Positions 33,836-47,200 of a stretch of DNA of 64,000 bases are shown here, piece by piece; position 1 is the stretch's first letter, and each line of letters starts with the position of its first letter. Below the pieces are notes generated by a model, which searched no databases, was not told the DNA's origin, and saw nothing but the letters and a program-made list of their open reading frames with translations. Both the position numbers and the translations under genes were made by a program. Origin of the DNA: Zhengitettix transpicula (Eukaryota; Arthropoda; Insecta; Orthoptera; Tetrigidae); the NCBI GenBank assembly GCA_037074705.1, contig CM073591.1:164018032-164082031 (forward strand), given 5' to 3'.

Positions 33836-34083
33836 GCATTATTTTCCAAGCAGGGGCCAAATACAGACAAAATAAGTGGTAATATAAATAACACTTAACG
33901 TTTTAGGGATCTTTGTGCCTTTCTACAGGTGCATTTTGAGGTTTGTCATCTGACGAGTGCAGTTGTGTCGCTATAGGTTCTTCTTAGCACAAGAAGAAAG
34001 GGACATGGATCCCTGAAACGTTGTGTGGTATTTATATTATTATTTATATTGTCTTTATTTGGCTATCTTCCTTATTATTAATT
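33836..34083. repeat. Fold-back of two inverted PLE ends
   Basis: Arms 33836-33929 and about 33990-34083 are inverted copies: ATCCCTGAAACGTTGTGTGG then TATTTATATTAT..TTATTTGGCTATC on the right, and the corresponding inverse on the left. The intervening part keeps AGTGCAGTTGTGTCGCTATA then GGTTCTTCTTAGCAC, which also occurs in the PLE at 53.5 kb. This repeats the architecture at 699-997 with a different subfamily. Confidence 0.75.
33990..34025 (+). ncRNA. Hammerhead-like motif in PLE end
   Basis: Reads GAAGA, AA, a GGGA..TCCC stem with a 6-nt loop, T, then GAAACGTTGTG. The catalytic CUGAUGA box is eroded, but the position of the GAAACG box after a paired stem II is the same as in the copies at 0.7-1.0 kb. 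Confidence 0.3.
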
Positions 34084-34095
34084 TTCATTCAGACG

Positions 34096-34132
34096 TAATT
34101 TTTTTCATTCAGACGTAATTTTTTTCATTTCA
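34096..34132 (+). repeat. Short tandem repeat, 20-bp unit
   Basis: TTCATTCAGACGTAATTTTT occurs twice in succession. Confidence 0.8.
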
Positions 34133-34924
34133 ATAATCAATTACATTACTTATCAAGCTACGCAAACATTTTCGATTGTCATTTCTAAATTAGCTAGTGA
34201 TTTTTGTTAACAATTCTACATTTTAATTATATATAAATATAAATTTTTGTATATAAATTACATAATATTTAATAACTTCAGCAAAAATTGTATTACAATC
34301 GTTAATTTGATAAAGAAAATATCCTACTTGCTCATTAACTTGATAGAATTAAGTCGTTATCCCACTATGTGTTAATTGTATTTCATCATAGTGGAGCCGC
34401 TGAGTAGTGACTATCAGTCGTGACACGAAGTGGTCGGCAGTGGCGCTCTGCTTTAAGAAGCCGCTTCGCCTCCCGGATTGAGGTCAGCTAATTCGTTTAT
34501 GGTCGTCGCGGAAGCGCCCCTCCAACAGCTGACGGCCATTGTCCTCGATAATATTTGTTCAAATCGGGTCTTTGAAAATTATTAAATAAAGTACTTTGAT
34601 GTGGCCTTCCCGAGAATCGATGGAATTTAATTACGGAGCACCAATGCGGAAAGCGTAATATGTACTGAAGCCTTCCGATCGAGACTTTGCCCATATTCGC
34701 AGAGGTTCCAAGTTTTATCATAATAAAAGACCTGAACCTTTTAACAAAGAAAAAGAGCAGAAAAGTTCATGAAAGTTAGTGACCTATACCGAATTCCAAC
34801 ACTGCCAGAGATTTTAATATCGATTGCAGTTCCCAAACGCAAACCAAGAGTTTTTTTTTAACATTTGATTTTTTAAATTTAGTGTCGCACCAACTGCTAC
34901 GGTGATTAGCGACTATTTGCATAT
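34133..34924. other. Intergenic DNA with GC-richer patch
   Basis: A patch at 34390-34540 is GC-richer; the minus frame 34721-34497 through it carries no known motif. Confidence 0.3.
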
Positions 34925-35046
34925 ATTTTCTGGGAAACTGTCGAGTGGGAGGTTCTCAGAATGGAGAATGCACAACACCCATGGTCTCGCCGGATTCGAA
35001 CACGTAACCTCTGCGATACGACGCTGACCGCTACATCACAGGAGTT
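34925..35046 (-). repeat. tRNA-derived SINE, minus strand
   Basis: Reverse complement: CTCCTGTGATGTAGCGGTCA then GCGTCG (A-box region), GTGTTCGAATCCGGCGAGAC (B-box region), and a body ending CTGAGAACCTCCCACTCGAC. It is the clearest member of this SINE family in the window. Confidence 0.8.
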
Positions 35047-36594
35047 TTGTTTGTCAATATCGAACAGAACTGAATTTTACTAGAGGTTATGTGGTCAGCC
35101 AGTTGCCTTGCAATCTAATTCTTAGTGCCTTTTCCATTTTTGTTAAGGCATAGAAAATTATGATGAGCCTTATTTTTCGGAAGTTAACAAAAAACTGTAG
35201 TATCTGTGGAATTGACGACGCCTAGTAGCAGGACACATGTTTTAATTCCAATTCAATTAAACTTAAAGTGCATATGAATATGGCATTGCGCGGAAAGCGA
35301 CTGAAAATGTTGACGAATTGCATAAAGGATTGTGTAATTGATGAATGTAGTGTTGTTTTGTAATTTTAGCAATAAAGAAGTGTGGTGATTCATTTCCTCC
35401 ATTATATTTTAATGTCGTGTATTTTCATTTATCTTGGAAGCAAAAAGAATTTTCCTTCTGAATTTTGTCGAAGCGCGTAGGCAAGTCGCGTATTCGAGGG
35501 TGGTGAATTAGTTACGGTCTGGCCTATTACATTTCGAAGGGAGCTGCTAGATGTTTGAAAAGGGACGACAAAGACCCTCCGCAGTCCGCGGGAGAAGAGT
35601 ATGACAGAACAAGTTATGAAGGAAGGTGTCTCCTCGCATTTATATTCCAAATTTTCAATAACTATATTTAGTAACAAAAGGAGTTGCTAGGTAAAGTCTA
35701 GCCACCTCAGAGGGAACAGGATCAGCCCGTCAACCAGCGAAAGAGCTGACTACGGCAACTTCATTTTTCGTCTCTACAATCATCCAGCATCGGTCCCGGA
35801 CAAGTTCCGGAGGGATCCACGAAAAAGTGACTACAGCAGGCAACAGGAGAGAGCCCTTGTTCTACAAGCACTTCCAACATTTCCAAGTAACTGAACACTA
35901 TCCTCGTTTAAGCGCGATAGTTCCTTTTTATATTTTAATTACTTTCAATTTTTTACGCCCGCGTTCTCTGAGAGTAGCCTATTGATGCTACGTAAGAAAA
36001 TTCTATCTCCTCGCCAGAGCTAAGCCAGTTTAAATTTCGTGTAATTTTATTCAATACTAAAATTTAATTTGAGTTATTTTGTAAATAAATTATTTAAAAT
36101 TCACATTTTCGATTAAATATCTTGATTACAGATAATAATATAAAGTGGCCAGTAAGACACCACAGAAGATTGCCTTAATCTAATATTTTTCTTACACGAA
36201 ATATTTTCTTTTTTCTCTATTTTAGGCATCCGAAAACAAGATCAACCTAAATATATTATCACAAAGATCTCCTTAATCTGAAATTGAGTTAATATTGTTA
36301 GGGGAAAAAATTCTGTCACAATACTAATTAGGCTTTTAGTGTTATCTTACTTCCCTATTTTATATTGCCTTTTGAATATTAAGTTTGTAAGCTTAAATCC
36401 TCTATTTGATCATGATTTCGTTATTTATGATATTAAGCTATATGCTGCTATTTTATTATGAGTTTATCATCTGTCAACAATAGTCACTGCACATCATCAT
36501 CCATTTCATACAGCATACATTTTTCCTTTCCTAATCATGTCTAGTTTTTTGCCAAAAAAAGAGAATATGGGGGGGGGGGAGCTCTGCTTTTCTG
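35047..36594. other. Intergenic DNA with a mixed-composition block
   Basis: 35430-35950 is less AT-rich and carries a minus frame (35677-35429, 82 codons) without recognisable motif. The rest is AT-rich and empty. A run of G follows 36569. Confidence 0.35.
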
Positions 36595-36785
36595 CTTCAA
36601 TTTGAAGAAATCGGCAGCCGAATCGTCGAACGTCTACGCGCTCGCTGAGCAGCACTTTGATTTTTACGGAGACGTCTGAAAATGGCTTGATAAGTGGTTT
36701 GCCTCGAAAGTGAAGAAATTTTTTGGCGTGGTATTCACAAATTGCCTGAGAGATGGGAAAAATGTGAAGCAATCGAGGTCCTGTA
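36595..36785 (+). pseudogene. Mariner-like transposase, C-terminal remnant
   Basis: Plus-strand frames give WLDKWFASK, then after a frame change FWRGIHKLPERWEKCEAIE (36718-36775). This matches the conserved C-terminus of mariner transposases, 'F...GI.KLPERW.KCI..dG.Y'. It is a different subfamily from the element at 13.8 kb. No terminal repeats were found and the catalytic core is absent. Confidence 0.6.
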
Positions 36786-36847
36786 GTTTGAATTTTTTTT
36801 TTTGCTTTCTATTAAAAACACAGCGGATTTAAGCGTATTCACCTTAT

Positions 36848-36851
<4 letters not shown>

Positions 36852-36929
<78 letters not shown>

Positions 36930-36932
36930 ATA
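36852..36932. repeat. (AT)n(GT)n compound microsatellite
   Basis: About 19 AT units are followed by about 18 TG units. Confidence 0.98.
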
Positions 36933-38224
36933 CAAGAGAAACTGCAAATGTTATAACAAAATATTTTCTTTAAGCTTCTAGTAATAAAGTGAATAATTGA
37001 AATAAATAACAATGATTTGCGTAGATGTTTTAATCATATCGGAAAAAGGAAATACTAAATTATCTGTGTGTGATTTACAACTTCTGCGAATGTTTCATTC
37101 CAAATAAGTTACGATATTAATAAATTGTCGGTAATTAATCCATTACTGATTTTTTTTGGTATTTTTAATCCAAGTTTTTAATAAGTATTTTTGTATTTAC
37201 AACACGGAAAAATAATCATAAAATATCAAACGTGCCCAAAGTCAATTTGACCCATGATTTTTCACATATTCAACAAATAAAATTAGGTCTGATTTATCAA
37301 TGATTCTCATTAAATGGATAATTATTTCATTTCAATTAAAATACCCTGAGAATGTCGTTTAAATTTTCTTTCTTGAAATAAACAAAAAAACATAGAAAAT
37401 AAATATTCTGAAGTTGAGCGACGGGTAGAAAATCTGGCTTTAAGGGGTCGACTCATAAAAAGCTAGGACAGGCAGTTTTAACACGTCCACGGATGCCTAA
37501 AATTTCACGTTTCCTGTGCATGTTGTTTCATATCTGAATCATAAATTAGCTCTCTTATAAACCAACAGACGCATCGAATGTGATACTAAAAGCTATGTTG
37601 CATATATGTTACACTATTTACTAAAGGGTTAAATATTCCAAGCGAGTAAACGGTAGCAAAGTTAGCCCTATTTGTTGGTATTTTTAAAATTTGTACTAGG
37701 CCTATTATTCAGTAAAAAATTTTAATTGTTGACATATGTTTCTACATATATTATATTGGTACAGATACGGCTTAATGGGAAAATGACTAGTTACAATGAG
37801 AAAGACTAGACTGGTCGTAATTGAAGCTAATTCCAAGAAAACGTTTAACATTTAAATTGGTAACGCAATTAATTTCACCTCATATTTATAGTAATAGCCG
37901 TAAGATTATTTCAAAATATTTATTTTCACAACAGAATAAATCTTTCTGTGCTACGAAAAGTTATGACAAATATGAGAAAATAAGAGATGGAAATAATTAA
38001 AAGAAGTGCATTTGAAATACAATGTAGTTAAGGAAACTAAAGTTTCATATTAATTATCACAATTTTGGTACCAGTCCTACATACGGGAATTATAACTTTA
38101 GGGTAAGCTTCACAAAGATATATAGAATGTATTACTATTATTAGTTTCCCCCACGGAACAATTAATTTCCATAACTCGTTTCTTATAACAAATTATTCTA
38201 GTGTAAAGATACTTACATAATACC
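36933..38224. other. AT-rich intergenic DNA, no feature seen
   Basis: Nothing recognised. The LINE that follows starts abruptly, and any upstream part of it could not be read here. Confidence 0.4.
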
Positions 38225-39650
38225 TTTGGGTATTATTCGCGTATTATTGTACCATCATTGCCTCGAATACTCTTAATAATTAATTATGGAAATGAGCATC
38301 TGTCAGAATGGGGCACAATTACCAGTGGTGTCCCTCAGGGCTCAATTTTAGGATCCTTACTTTTCATCATATACATTAACGATCTACCGAATTATTTAGA
38401 TCCCTTAACATCAGTCCTTTACGCTGACGACACATATTTAATAATCACGGACAGCGACTCAGAAAGTTGCATGAGAAAGTAGAGGTTGCGATGAGCCGGT
38501 TGAATCTGTGGTTCACTGCAAACAAAATTCCTCTTAATCTAGATAAAACTAAAATCGTTACCTTCACGTCTTATAAAAACAGTTTAATTTCTAATTCGGA
38601 GAACATTTCGGAGCACGCACCTTTTCTTGATCTGTTGATTGACAATAAAATGAAATGGAATCATCATATAAATAAACTCTCGGCAAAACTTAGAAAAATT
38701 TGCTTCACATTAAGTGTTAGCTCGGGAAAGTGATATATCTACATATAAAATAGTATACCATGCATATTTTCATTCTGTCATGTCTTAGGGTATAGCAAAC
38801 TGGGGTCGTTCACATCACGCGTTGCAAATTTTTAAACTTCAAAAGAGGGCCGTACGAATCATATCGGCTGCGGATTGGAATGCCAGTAGCAAGCCTTTGT
38901 TTCGGAATCTTGGGATTTTAACATTACCTTGTACGTATATTCTAGAAATTTTAAAGTTTGTCTGGAGAAACATCCATTTATATGCCGTAAACGGAGTAAA
39001 TCAATTATACAACACTAGAAATATCTTTCATCTTCGCATAGAAAAGCATCGCTTAAACCTTTTCGAATCAAGCATTCGTTATTCCGAGATAAATCTATTC
39101 AATAGTCTTCCGGAAGGAATAAAACTTTAAGTATACAAAATTTATTTATAAAGGGTTGTAAATCTCTGTTAATTAATGGAGCATATTATTCGGTGAAAGA
39201 GTTCGTAGAAAGGAAGCACATATTAGATTCTCTTTAATAAAATAGTTTGCTGGTATCCTATCAAGTTACGCTATTATTTTACGATGATAATATTATAGAA
39301 TTTTAACTGCTGACTAATTTTATTTTTCATGTTCAACGGGATTCGAAGGAAGGTTTGCTGTTCGAATCTCCGTCGAATGGAAATTGAAGATGAATTAATT
39401 ATTTCTTTAAATACTAATTACTGTCATAGTAATATCTTTAACGTATTTTTAAATAATATTTTTTTGAAAAATACAATGCTTAAAGTAGTTTTAAATCATA
39501 TATTTTTTTTTGGTCAAGTACAATGTTTGTTTTTTAAACTGTGTATTTGTAATAATTATTCTTTTCATTTAATCTTATATTGTGACGTGTCCTGGTTCCT
39601 CGACCGAGGACTAATTGAATGCATAATAAATCTAAATCTAAATAAAAGTT
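38225..39650 (+). pseudogene. LINE (jockey-like) reverse transcriptase and 3' end
   Basis: Best preserved retroelement protein in the window. The first frame (to 38482) has ITSGVPQGSILGSLLFIIYI followed by NDLP, then SVLYADDTYLII, the reverse transcriptase B and C motifs with the YADD catalytic pair. After a frameshift near 38467-38480 come LNLWFTANKIPLNLDKTKIV and NKMKWNHHINKLSAKLRKI. A third frame (38822-39130) has FKLQKRAVRIIS, LGILTLPCTYILEILKFVWR and YNTRN, and the chain ends with AYYSVKEFVERKHILDSL at 39183-39236. The 3' end is AATAAATCTAAATCTAAATA near 39625-39648. The 5' half, including the endonuclease and ORF1, is missing, as usual for truncated LINE copies. Confidence 0.92.
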
Positions 39651-40754
39651 TTTCACGTGCCATTATGTTCCACTTAAAAATAAATTTATATTTGACAGAC
39701 TTAATTTTAAGTTCTAAGCTTGTCAAATACTGGATGACAATTTCAGATATCTTCAAAGTTATTTATCACTTCAGAGAAAACCGTCGGGACCGTATTTTTT
39801 TCAAAGCAAACAAAATTCCTGACCAAACAGTTAAAAACGTTCGCTATTTAGTCTCACGGAAGCGTTATGGTACTTCGGAATTTCGTAAAACTTTCTGACG
39901 ATTCTGTAAAACAACGATGTAAAGTTTAATCTAGATCAGAACGAGACCGTGTACTGACGAAACGCGAATAAATTTATTGTGACAAACCGGAAATAGATTA
40001 TATCGATTCCGGATTTGTAAATACAAACATTTATTAAAATCCTTCGATTTAAATAACGTTCAAGTTCACTTATTTACTTCAAATCGTTCCTTGGTTTCAA
40101 TATAGAGACATACGTCACTATAGATGAATCTAATGGGACACGGACGATATTTGATACTTTATCACGATATTTATATTTTACCCCAGCACATTACGAGAAC
40201 ACTGTTTAATATTTATTATCTTTGTGATTCTGATGTGGTTGTTCCTTTTGGCTAGACTTAATTACCTATGTGAACTCCAAATACATACAAAATTTGGCGC
40301 CAACATTGCAGTCTATAAATGATATGAATCGTCGGTTTCCATTCTTATGTCATATTTGAGGTGTATCTTTTTTTAACTATTTCCATATCCTTGATTTTGG
40401 TTTGTCTTAGTTATTTCTCAGATTTGTTTTAAGCACGTCCGACATAACTTATCGCCGGACATAAATCAAAATTTTATCTCTACGGAAAATGCATTAACAC
40501 AAAAAAATATTCTGTACAACGATATTGGCTTATTGGTCTACATGCAGCATGTATGTTGTGTTGCAAAAGATTTGATGAATTCAAATAGTTTAACAAAAAA
40601 TATATTAGTCACAAACCCCTAATAGTAATGTATATTTTTACCAATAAGCGTTAGGAAATTTTAACAAATCCCAGTAATCTCGTTAAAATTTGTAGTCAAT
40701 GTAACGTTGAATAAAAAAATAATCCATAATTTGAAAATCATTTATATGTATTAT
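39651..40754. other. AT-rich intergenic DNA, no feature seen
   Basis: A long AT-rich plus frame, 39329-39898, crosses the LINE 3' end and is not a gene. Nothing else was recognised. Confidence 0.4.
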
Positions 40755-41025
40755 TTACCTGCTTATCTCAGTTAATATCAGAATGTATAATGGAATCGTC
40801 TCGGGATAACGGGTAGTAGCAGATATTTCATCCGTGCAGCAATCTCCTTCAATTATTACAGGAATTTCAATTTTAACAGCTGGTATCTTATTAGAGTCTA
40901 ACTTAGTTTGGGTCATAAATCGTCCTCGGTATCTGCGGCCTTGTCGCTCAGGCAGATTTACTACAGCTTTAACGTCCGCGTGGAACTCAAGCACTTGCGT
41001 TACCCACAGAAAATTCTCCGCGTTG
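40755..41025 (-). other. Open frame ending at a splice-donor-like site
   Basis: On the minus strand an uninterrupted frame runs from about 41025 to the stop at 40755, with protein-like composition (VKAVVNLPERQGRRYRGRF, KIPAVKIEIPVIIEGDCCTD). The stop lies inside CAG|GTAAAT, a good donor site, so it could be a coding exon. Against this, there is no ATG, no clear acceptor with a pyrimidine tract upstream, and the other strand is also open (40834-41112). No family recognised. Confidence 0.22.
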
Positions 41026-43835
41026 ACATTAATTAATTATCTATTTAATCAGTTAAAGATGAATTTCACCTTCTTGATAACATGTCAAATTGTTTCGTAT
41101 ATATTAAGTTGATTCATGATTAAGTAGTTATCGTATAAAATACAACAATGACAAATGTTGCTTCGGTTTGTTTACAGTAGTATTTCTTTGCTTACACTAT
41201 TTTCAAGTATCCGCTACAGACAATTTTGTTATTGAAATCAGTACTGTCACTTTTTATTATCTTCTGAAACACACCTGTTTTAAGAGTACGTAGTATCAAT
41301 CCAAATTTAAAGTTGTGTCTTTCTGAATTATAAAAACAGTCATTCTTGTTGTTAGTTGTAGTGAACCACGTGTTCCATATGCTTATATTTAACTCATGTA
41401 CATTCTTTTTAAAGAACGGCGTTACATCTAAGTTTTATTTTAGTACCTTGCTAATGGCGTGGAACTATTCCACATTTGTTATTCGTTTATGCTCAGGGAA
41501 GGGAAGTTTCTGCTTGAGGATAATTGTGTTAAGACACGTCTCATGAAAACGTCCCACGGCTTTGAGTAAACACGCTCTTAGCATCACAAGTGCTAAATAT
41601 TTTTTGACCTTGCTGTGCGTGCTTCCGAATAAATTAAGCCACCCTCCCAAGTGACCTTAAAAGTACAAAATTGTGGTAGATCGCAAAAATTCATAGCCAT
41701 ATTTGGGGTGTAATTTGATAAAATCGATTTTATTGTCACCCCAGACAATTACCCATGCTTCCATACAGGGGCGTTGGAGCATTTTAAGTGCAAAAAACGA
41801 GGCAGTAGATCGATCCGTCTCAGTATATGAGATACAACTATTTCTCTTGGCTCATTACAGTAATCATTTTCGACACGGAGGTGCGAGAGATGAACATAAA
41901 CGAAACATCTGTTTCTTCTACGGGGTTTACCTATGGGCCAATAAAGTCCAAAGAACCTGACATGTAGGAGAGCTGAGCCAGTATGGAGGAGATTTGCCAT
42001 AATCGGGCATTGCAATATTAAGACACGCGAGATCAGTAGCGGTCTTCACCACAATGGTCCTGGCATCGTCACCTGTAAAGCGCCGGAGAAAAGGAGAAGC
42101 AGCGACCACCTATAAGCATCCAGTGCCTGCGTCACACAGTAAGACGCATAAATCATAAGGCAATTGTTCTCACGTTACCTGGTATTTCTTTATTTGCAGT
42201 AGATGAAAACTTCTGGACATAATCGTTCCACTTGATGGTATTTAAAGGATTAAAATTTAATTGTCCGACATAGTCTGTTATTTCGGATTTTTGTGTGTAA
42301 TTATTCCCCGTTTCCCGTCATCCTAAAATCGGTCCATGCCACTAGTCGGAGAAATATTCGTATAACGTATATATTTGTAAATATTTTAATATGACTTTAA
42401 ATAATTAAAATCCCTGCACGATAAGTTAAGAGCCAAACCCTGAAGAATGTGGTGACCGAATTAAAATTTAAGAATAAATGCTGAAGAAAAAGGAAAAGGT
42501 AGAAATATATATCGTGACAACTGTCTGGCATTGCCTTACTGTGGTAGATGTTCGGCTTTAATCCCTTGTTCTTAACAAAACTATATCTCTAATACATATT
42601 TAAATTATATTTATCGTCAACATAACTTCAAAATGTCTAATTAATCCATCATAGTCAACGATCCAATCTTTGAACATTTACCCTGGAAATTTTGTTTTCT
42701 CTGGAAAAAATTAAATGACCACAATTACATAGCTTACCCGTTGCTTTCTACATTATTTATGATCGAGGGACCAAATATAATGAATTGAAAATAATTCAAC
42801 TAATATTCACTCATTCTGCTAGTTTTAGAATCAGTCTTCTGCCAATGATGAGACAGAAATCTGTTTAAAGTATCAATCTACATATTAGTCGACGTATCTG
42901 TAAATGTTCTGCAAACTCTTTTACAGTTATTTTAAGGTAAGCTTGGCGCACGTATTACTTACAATCTACGTACAAACGCTATGACAGTAATTCAACACTA
43001 ACACTCGTACGGGTTGGATTCGAGTAGAATGAAATGTAATTATTATATGAAAACTGCATGTATTGATGTCAAAAAAAAATTATTTTAAAATGTTTGGATC
43101 AGTACTGACACTACCTTTACAATTTAGTCTTATCACCATGGGAGGGGTTGAAAGATGATTAATATAAAATATACAAAATGATAGAGAGTAGTGTCAAATT
43201 TAAACTTTTAGGGGTCTATGATTATATTGATGATATCATGGTGATTCAAGGATTTGAGTCCTTTGCCGTTGTAAGGCCAGAAGCACTCTTGAGGGGTGTA
43301 TGAGATGAGCAGTAACAATTCCCAAAATGATTAAGCCGAATTTCAGTCCCTAACGGGATTGGAATGGAGAGGAACGAGGAAGGGTGCAAAATAAAATGTT
43401 CGAAAATACTGTGATTATTACCGGTTTTACGGATATTACGTGGTACGATGCCTGTGGGGTTAAGAATGTCATTTAATATGACCGAAAATTGTGTAGATTC
43501 CATAACTTTTGGGGGCAGTATGATGATGGGTATCAGTCCAAGACGTTATGGATATTCAATATCAATCCTCGTCCGTGTCACGTTAGGGAGAGAAAAAATG
43601 GAAAAATAATATGTCCAAAACGAGCGGAATTTATGTATATTTCGTAGTATTGTGTATCGCTGAGTTGAATAGTGATATCCACTATGACAAATAGCTTGTA
43701 ATGAAGCCTACACCGGGCGGAGAGCTTGATAAGGAGTTGAATATTGCTCCATATGTCTTATAATCTATAGTTTTTTCTATTTACAGTAGCACCATCTTCT
43801 GACGTCATTAGCAACTCATTACCGGTAGTCATATT
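41026..43835. other. Intergenic DNA with unassigned frames
   Basis: 41690-42130 is less AT-rich and open on both strands (plus 41703-41960, minus 42015-41749), with no motif. 43240-43510 has a minus frame of 85 codons, also unassigned. No element ends were found. Confidence 0.35.
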
Positions 43836-43837
43836 TG

Positions 43838-43968
43838 CCTTATCGGAGAACTAATTGACGAGAATTTCTCTCTCTCACACATACATTCCTTCCCTCGCCG
43901 GAATTCGGAACTCGGGACCTCTGACATGCGAGGCAGACACGCTGACCACCACACGAGTTCAACACCCG
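43838..43968 (-). repeat. tRNA-derived SINE, minus strand, diverged
   Basis: Reverse complement: CTCGTGTGGTGGTCAGCGTG (A-box region) and GTTCCGAATTCCGGCGAGGG (decayed B box), then a body with GAGAGAGAAATTCTCG. It follows the same plan as the copies at 25.9 and 34.9 kb. Confidence 0.65.
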
Positions 43969-44153
43969 GTGACGGAAAGAGAATGGGTTAGCTCTAAAGT
44001 ATCCAAAAGGACCTAGAGATTACGGATTAGAAATTAATTAATTAATTGCCCAGTATAATAAAACCGGGATTTATAAAAACACTTGAAACTCCGGGTAATC
44101 AACTTGATATTTTCAAAAGAGAATTGAACAGTTGATTAAATAGTTTTAATTAC

Positions 44154-44190
<37 letters not shown>

Positions 44191-44212
44191 TTATGTGTGT
44201 GTGTGTGTGTGT

Positions 44213-44243
<31 letters not shown>
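44154..44243. repeat. (AT)n(GT)n(GA)n compound microsatellite
   Basis: TA units to 44190, TG units to 44214, then GA units to 44243. Confidence 0.97.
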
Positions 44244-44247
<4 letters not shown>

Positions 44248-47200
44248 ATCAATATAAACTAGTCCCATGCCATTTTTCGTAGTTAGCCCGATAAAAAACC
44301 TTTTTTGACAATATGACATGTTTTTGCCGTAATTATATAAAAGAAAGAATTTAATAAGTATTTCCATTCTGTATTAATGAAAAATAGAAATTTTAATCTT
44401 TTCACCTACATTTTATTTTACTATAATCTGGTACATTAATATAGTCAAATAACTTGAGCATACAATTCAGTAATTTCTGTCAATGTCTATTGAACATAAA
44501 TAAATACAAATGTTGGTACTAGTTAAACAAAAAGTTCAATTGACTCAAGAAATTAAATTATTTTTAATTAAAGTAACGTGAAGGAACTGAATTATTTTGA
44601 CGGTCCTAAAAATGAAGGATTAAGTCTGTAGGCTTACGTCATGGCAATGTAAGAACTTTCTCGACCTACCTGAAAAGATTTCATTTTTATTGTGCAGCTT
44701 CGGTACGCCTGGAAAATAATTCTGATTTCCCTCAGGGGTATATAATGTTCCTTTTTAAAATAAAGAATCTAACGGCTTGACCTGAGATTACTTTAGGAGT
44801 TACGTAAGAACAGGTTACATTCTTATCATTCTTTTTTTTGTAAATGAAAAAATTTTCAAAATTAAAATAAATTCATAACTCTTTTTATTCAATACTGTTT
44901 TACAGCTTTTAAGTAGTCTCGTTATGAAAGCAACAGTATATAGGAATTGAAATGGTAAAATTCGCTACTGAATCTTGAGACCGTGTAACTGATAAAATGA
45001 GTTTGTATAGGTTTATATATATATATATATATACTGTATTAAGTCATTTCATTTAACCATCATGGATACTGCGTAGACATAAATATTTATTTGTTAAACT
45101 ATATACGTTTACACGCACGAGTTTATTTACACTCGACGCTTAATTAATGAGAAGCTCATTCAATACATCGCTTTCGTCTGAGTTCCATGCAGAACGTTTC
45201 GTGTTCTCTTAGCGTGTTCTAATCTATTGTTGATGTCTCCTTTGCTGCGCCCTTTCGCGACAATCCTGTTCCACAAATAGCAGCCAAGTTCACGTCTTCC
45301 ATCGTATCGATACGCATTTATATATTACGAGGATCGTTCTAATACAGAAGTATTTCCAATTGCTTCTTCAGCAGTAACATGACAAGACAATATATAAATC
45401 AATTTCATTTTTTCCGATTACTCTGATTTTAGTTGGATTTTCTTCCACAGTTTTCTCAACATGTAGTTTATCTGAAAGCAGTGACCCCGCTTAGACACAA
45501 ATTTAAACACTACTGCCATTTTGTGCTCGTTTGGGTTGTCTGTCTCAATATTAAAAACATTTTTTCCATTTCTTATTCGTATATTTGAATATTTTTACTA
45601 AATTTTCTAACTATGCCAATTCTTCGTGATTCATCTATCTTTCTTAGATACAAGGTAAGTATTGTCGAATTGTCTCGTAGGACAAAACATGTTGTTCTTG
45701 ACTTTTTATCTTTTATTTTATTTAAATTCATGTTTTTATCTTTCTTTTGTCAAGTGCCATAATTTTCACATTTATTTGTACTAGATATCATCGGAAGAAA
45801 GATGATATGAATTTTTATTCAAATCTTCAGGTAGTTCGATGCATTTTTGACACCAGGAGTTGCAATCGCTTGTGTTCATACTCTATAACTTTTAATATAG
45901 AAACTTTTATATGCGCCTAAATCCTTAATACTATAATAAATTCGTATAACAAAAGTGAACCTCTTTATCATGGGGCTTTCAAGTCACATTTGATCGTCCC
46001 TTCCCGAACACCCCTTCGGTTAGGAATGTTTATTTGATTCTGATATGCGATGAAAGAAAATGTCCTCCAACTACAAACTATTCACCAACTCATTCTTACA
46101 TAAGTTACATGCTACTGTTATCGTATATGCTTAAAGTTAACTAGACGCCTACCACGTGTTCATATGTTCAGTTCCTACTGCGAAAATAATTTATGAAAAT
46201 TAAATTATATTTAAGGAAAATCATTGTTTTCTTTAAACTTTAATGATTTTGTAACATTAATGGTTTATATTATGTGTAAAAACATAGAAAACCATATGTT
46301 TATGTAAAAATATAACAGTTTTCTATCGTAACTAAGCCTGCATAATATTTTATTCATAATATTTATGAAAATTTAAACCAAATCATTTTAATAATAAAGA
46401 AAAATAACTATCACTGGATCTACGTAATAACTACCTGAAATTTAACGTAAGCATCCATGAGTCCTGTGTGAATATATTATATTAGTGTTCCAGTGGAAGT
46501 GTTTGATTACAAAACACAAGAAAGCTGCCGATTTCTTCAATTTGTTTCACCAGTCGCCAAAGACTTCTATCACAACTTGGTTTGTCTGTCGTATTAAATT
46601 AAGTTTATTAGGATTTGACATTTATATGTAGACCCTATAACTACATTTGGAAAATAGAACCTTATCTAAAGATATGAACAAATTTCATGGAACGAAGCCC
46701 ATTATCATATCCAATTTGTATTTTATTACGGAAAAAACACGGAAAATCACCACAAATGTTGTCTATTATTCAAATTATCTAGGTTCAAAGTGAATTCTTT
46801 GCATGGTACAAATTTTGAACTTATACAATAACATGGTTATATTATAATGTTACTGCCGTTATAATGAAACAAGTAAGAGTTAAACCAAATTACTGGAATT
46901 TTGCGTTCCGTATTCTTATAAATAATTTCAGCTCGCGAGGGAATGTGGCGATTGCGTGTACGCCTATGCTCGAGACTGTACCAAACGTTAGTATAAATAT
47001 TGGTCGGGTATTCAATTGTCTTTATAAGAAAGAATAAAAACCTACCTATGAAAGAAAGACCAAAGTTAAACAACGTAAACAGTAGTGGAACAGCAAAGAG
47101 AAAATCAACAGTGGCAAGCTAAATGTACGAAGAAAAAAAAAGTAAACTAGACAGATTTGGGGATTTTCTGTGAAAAAGTGACAGAGACAAAGTAATAAAT

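Noticed and set aside
36735..36947. Thr-His/Ile-Tyr repeat frame on minus strand
   Set aside because: Translation of the (AT)n(GT)n microsatellite.
39329..39898. Longest open frame (189 codons, plus)
   Set aside because: AT-rich chance frame that crosses the LINE 3' terminus; no motif, no context.
30405..43265. Shared string around TGAGTCCTTTGCCG at 30422 and 43256
   Set aside because: About 20 matching bases only; similarity does not extend on either side.
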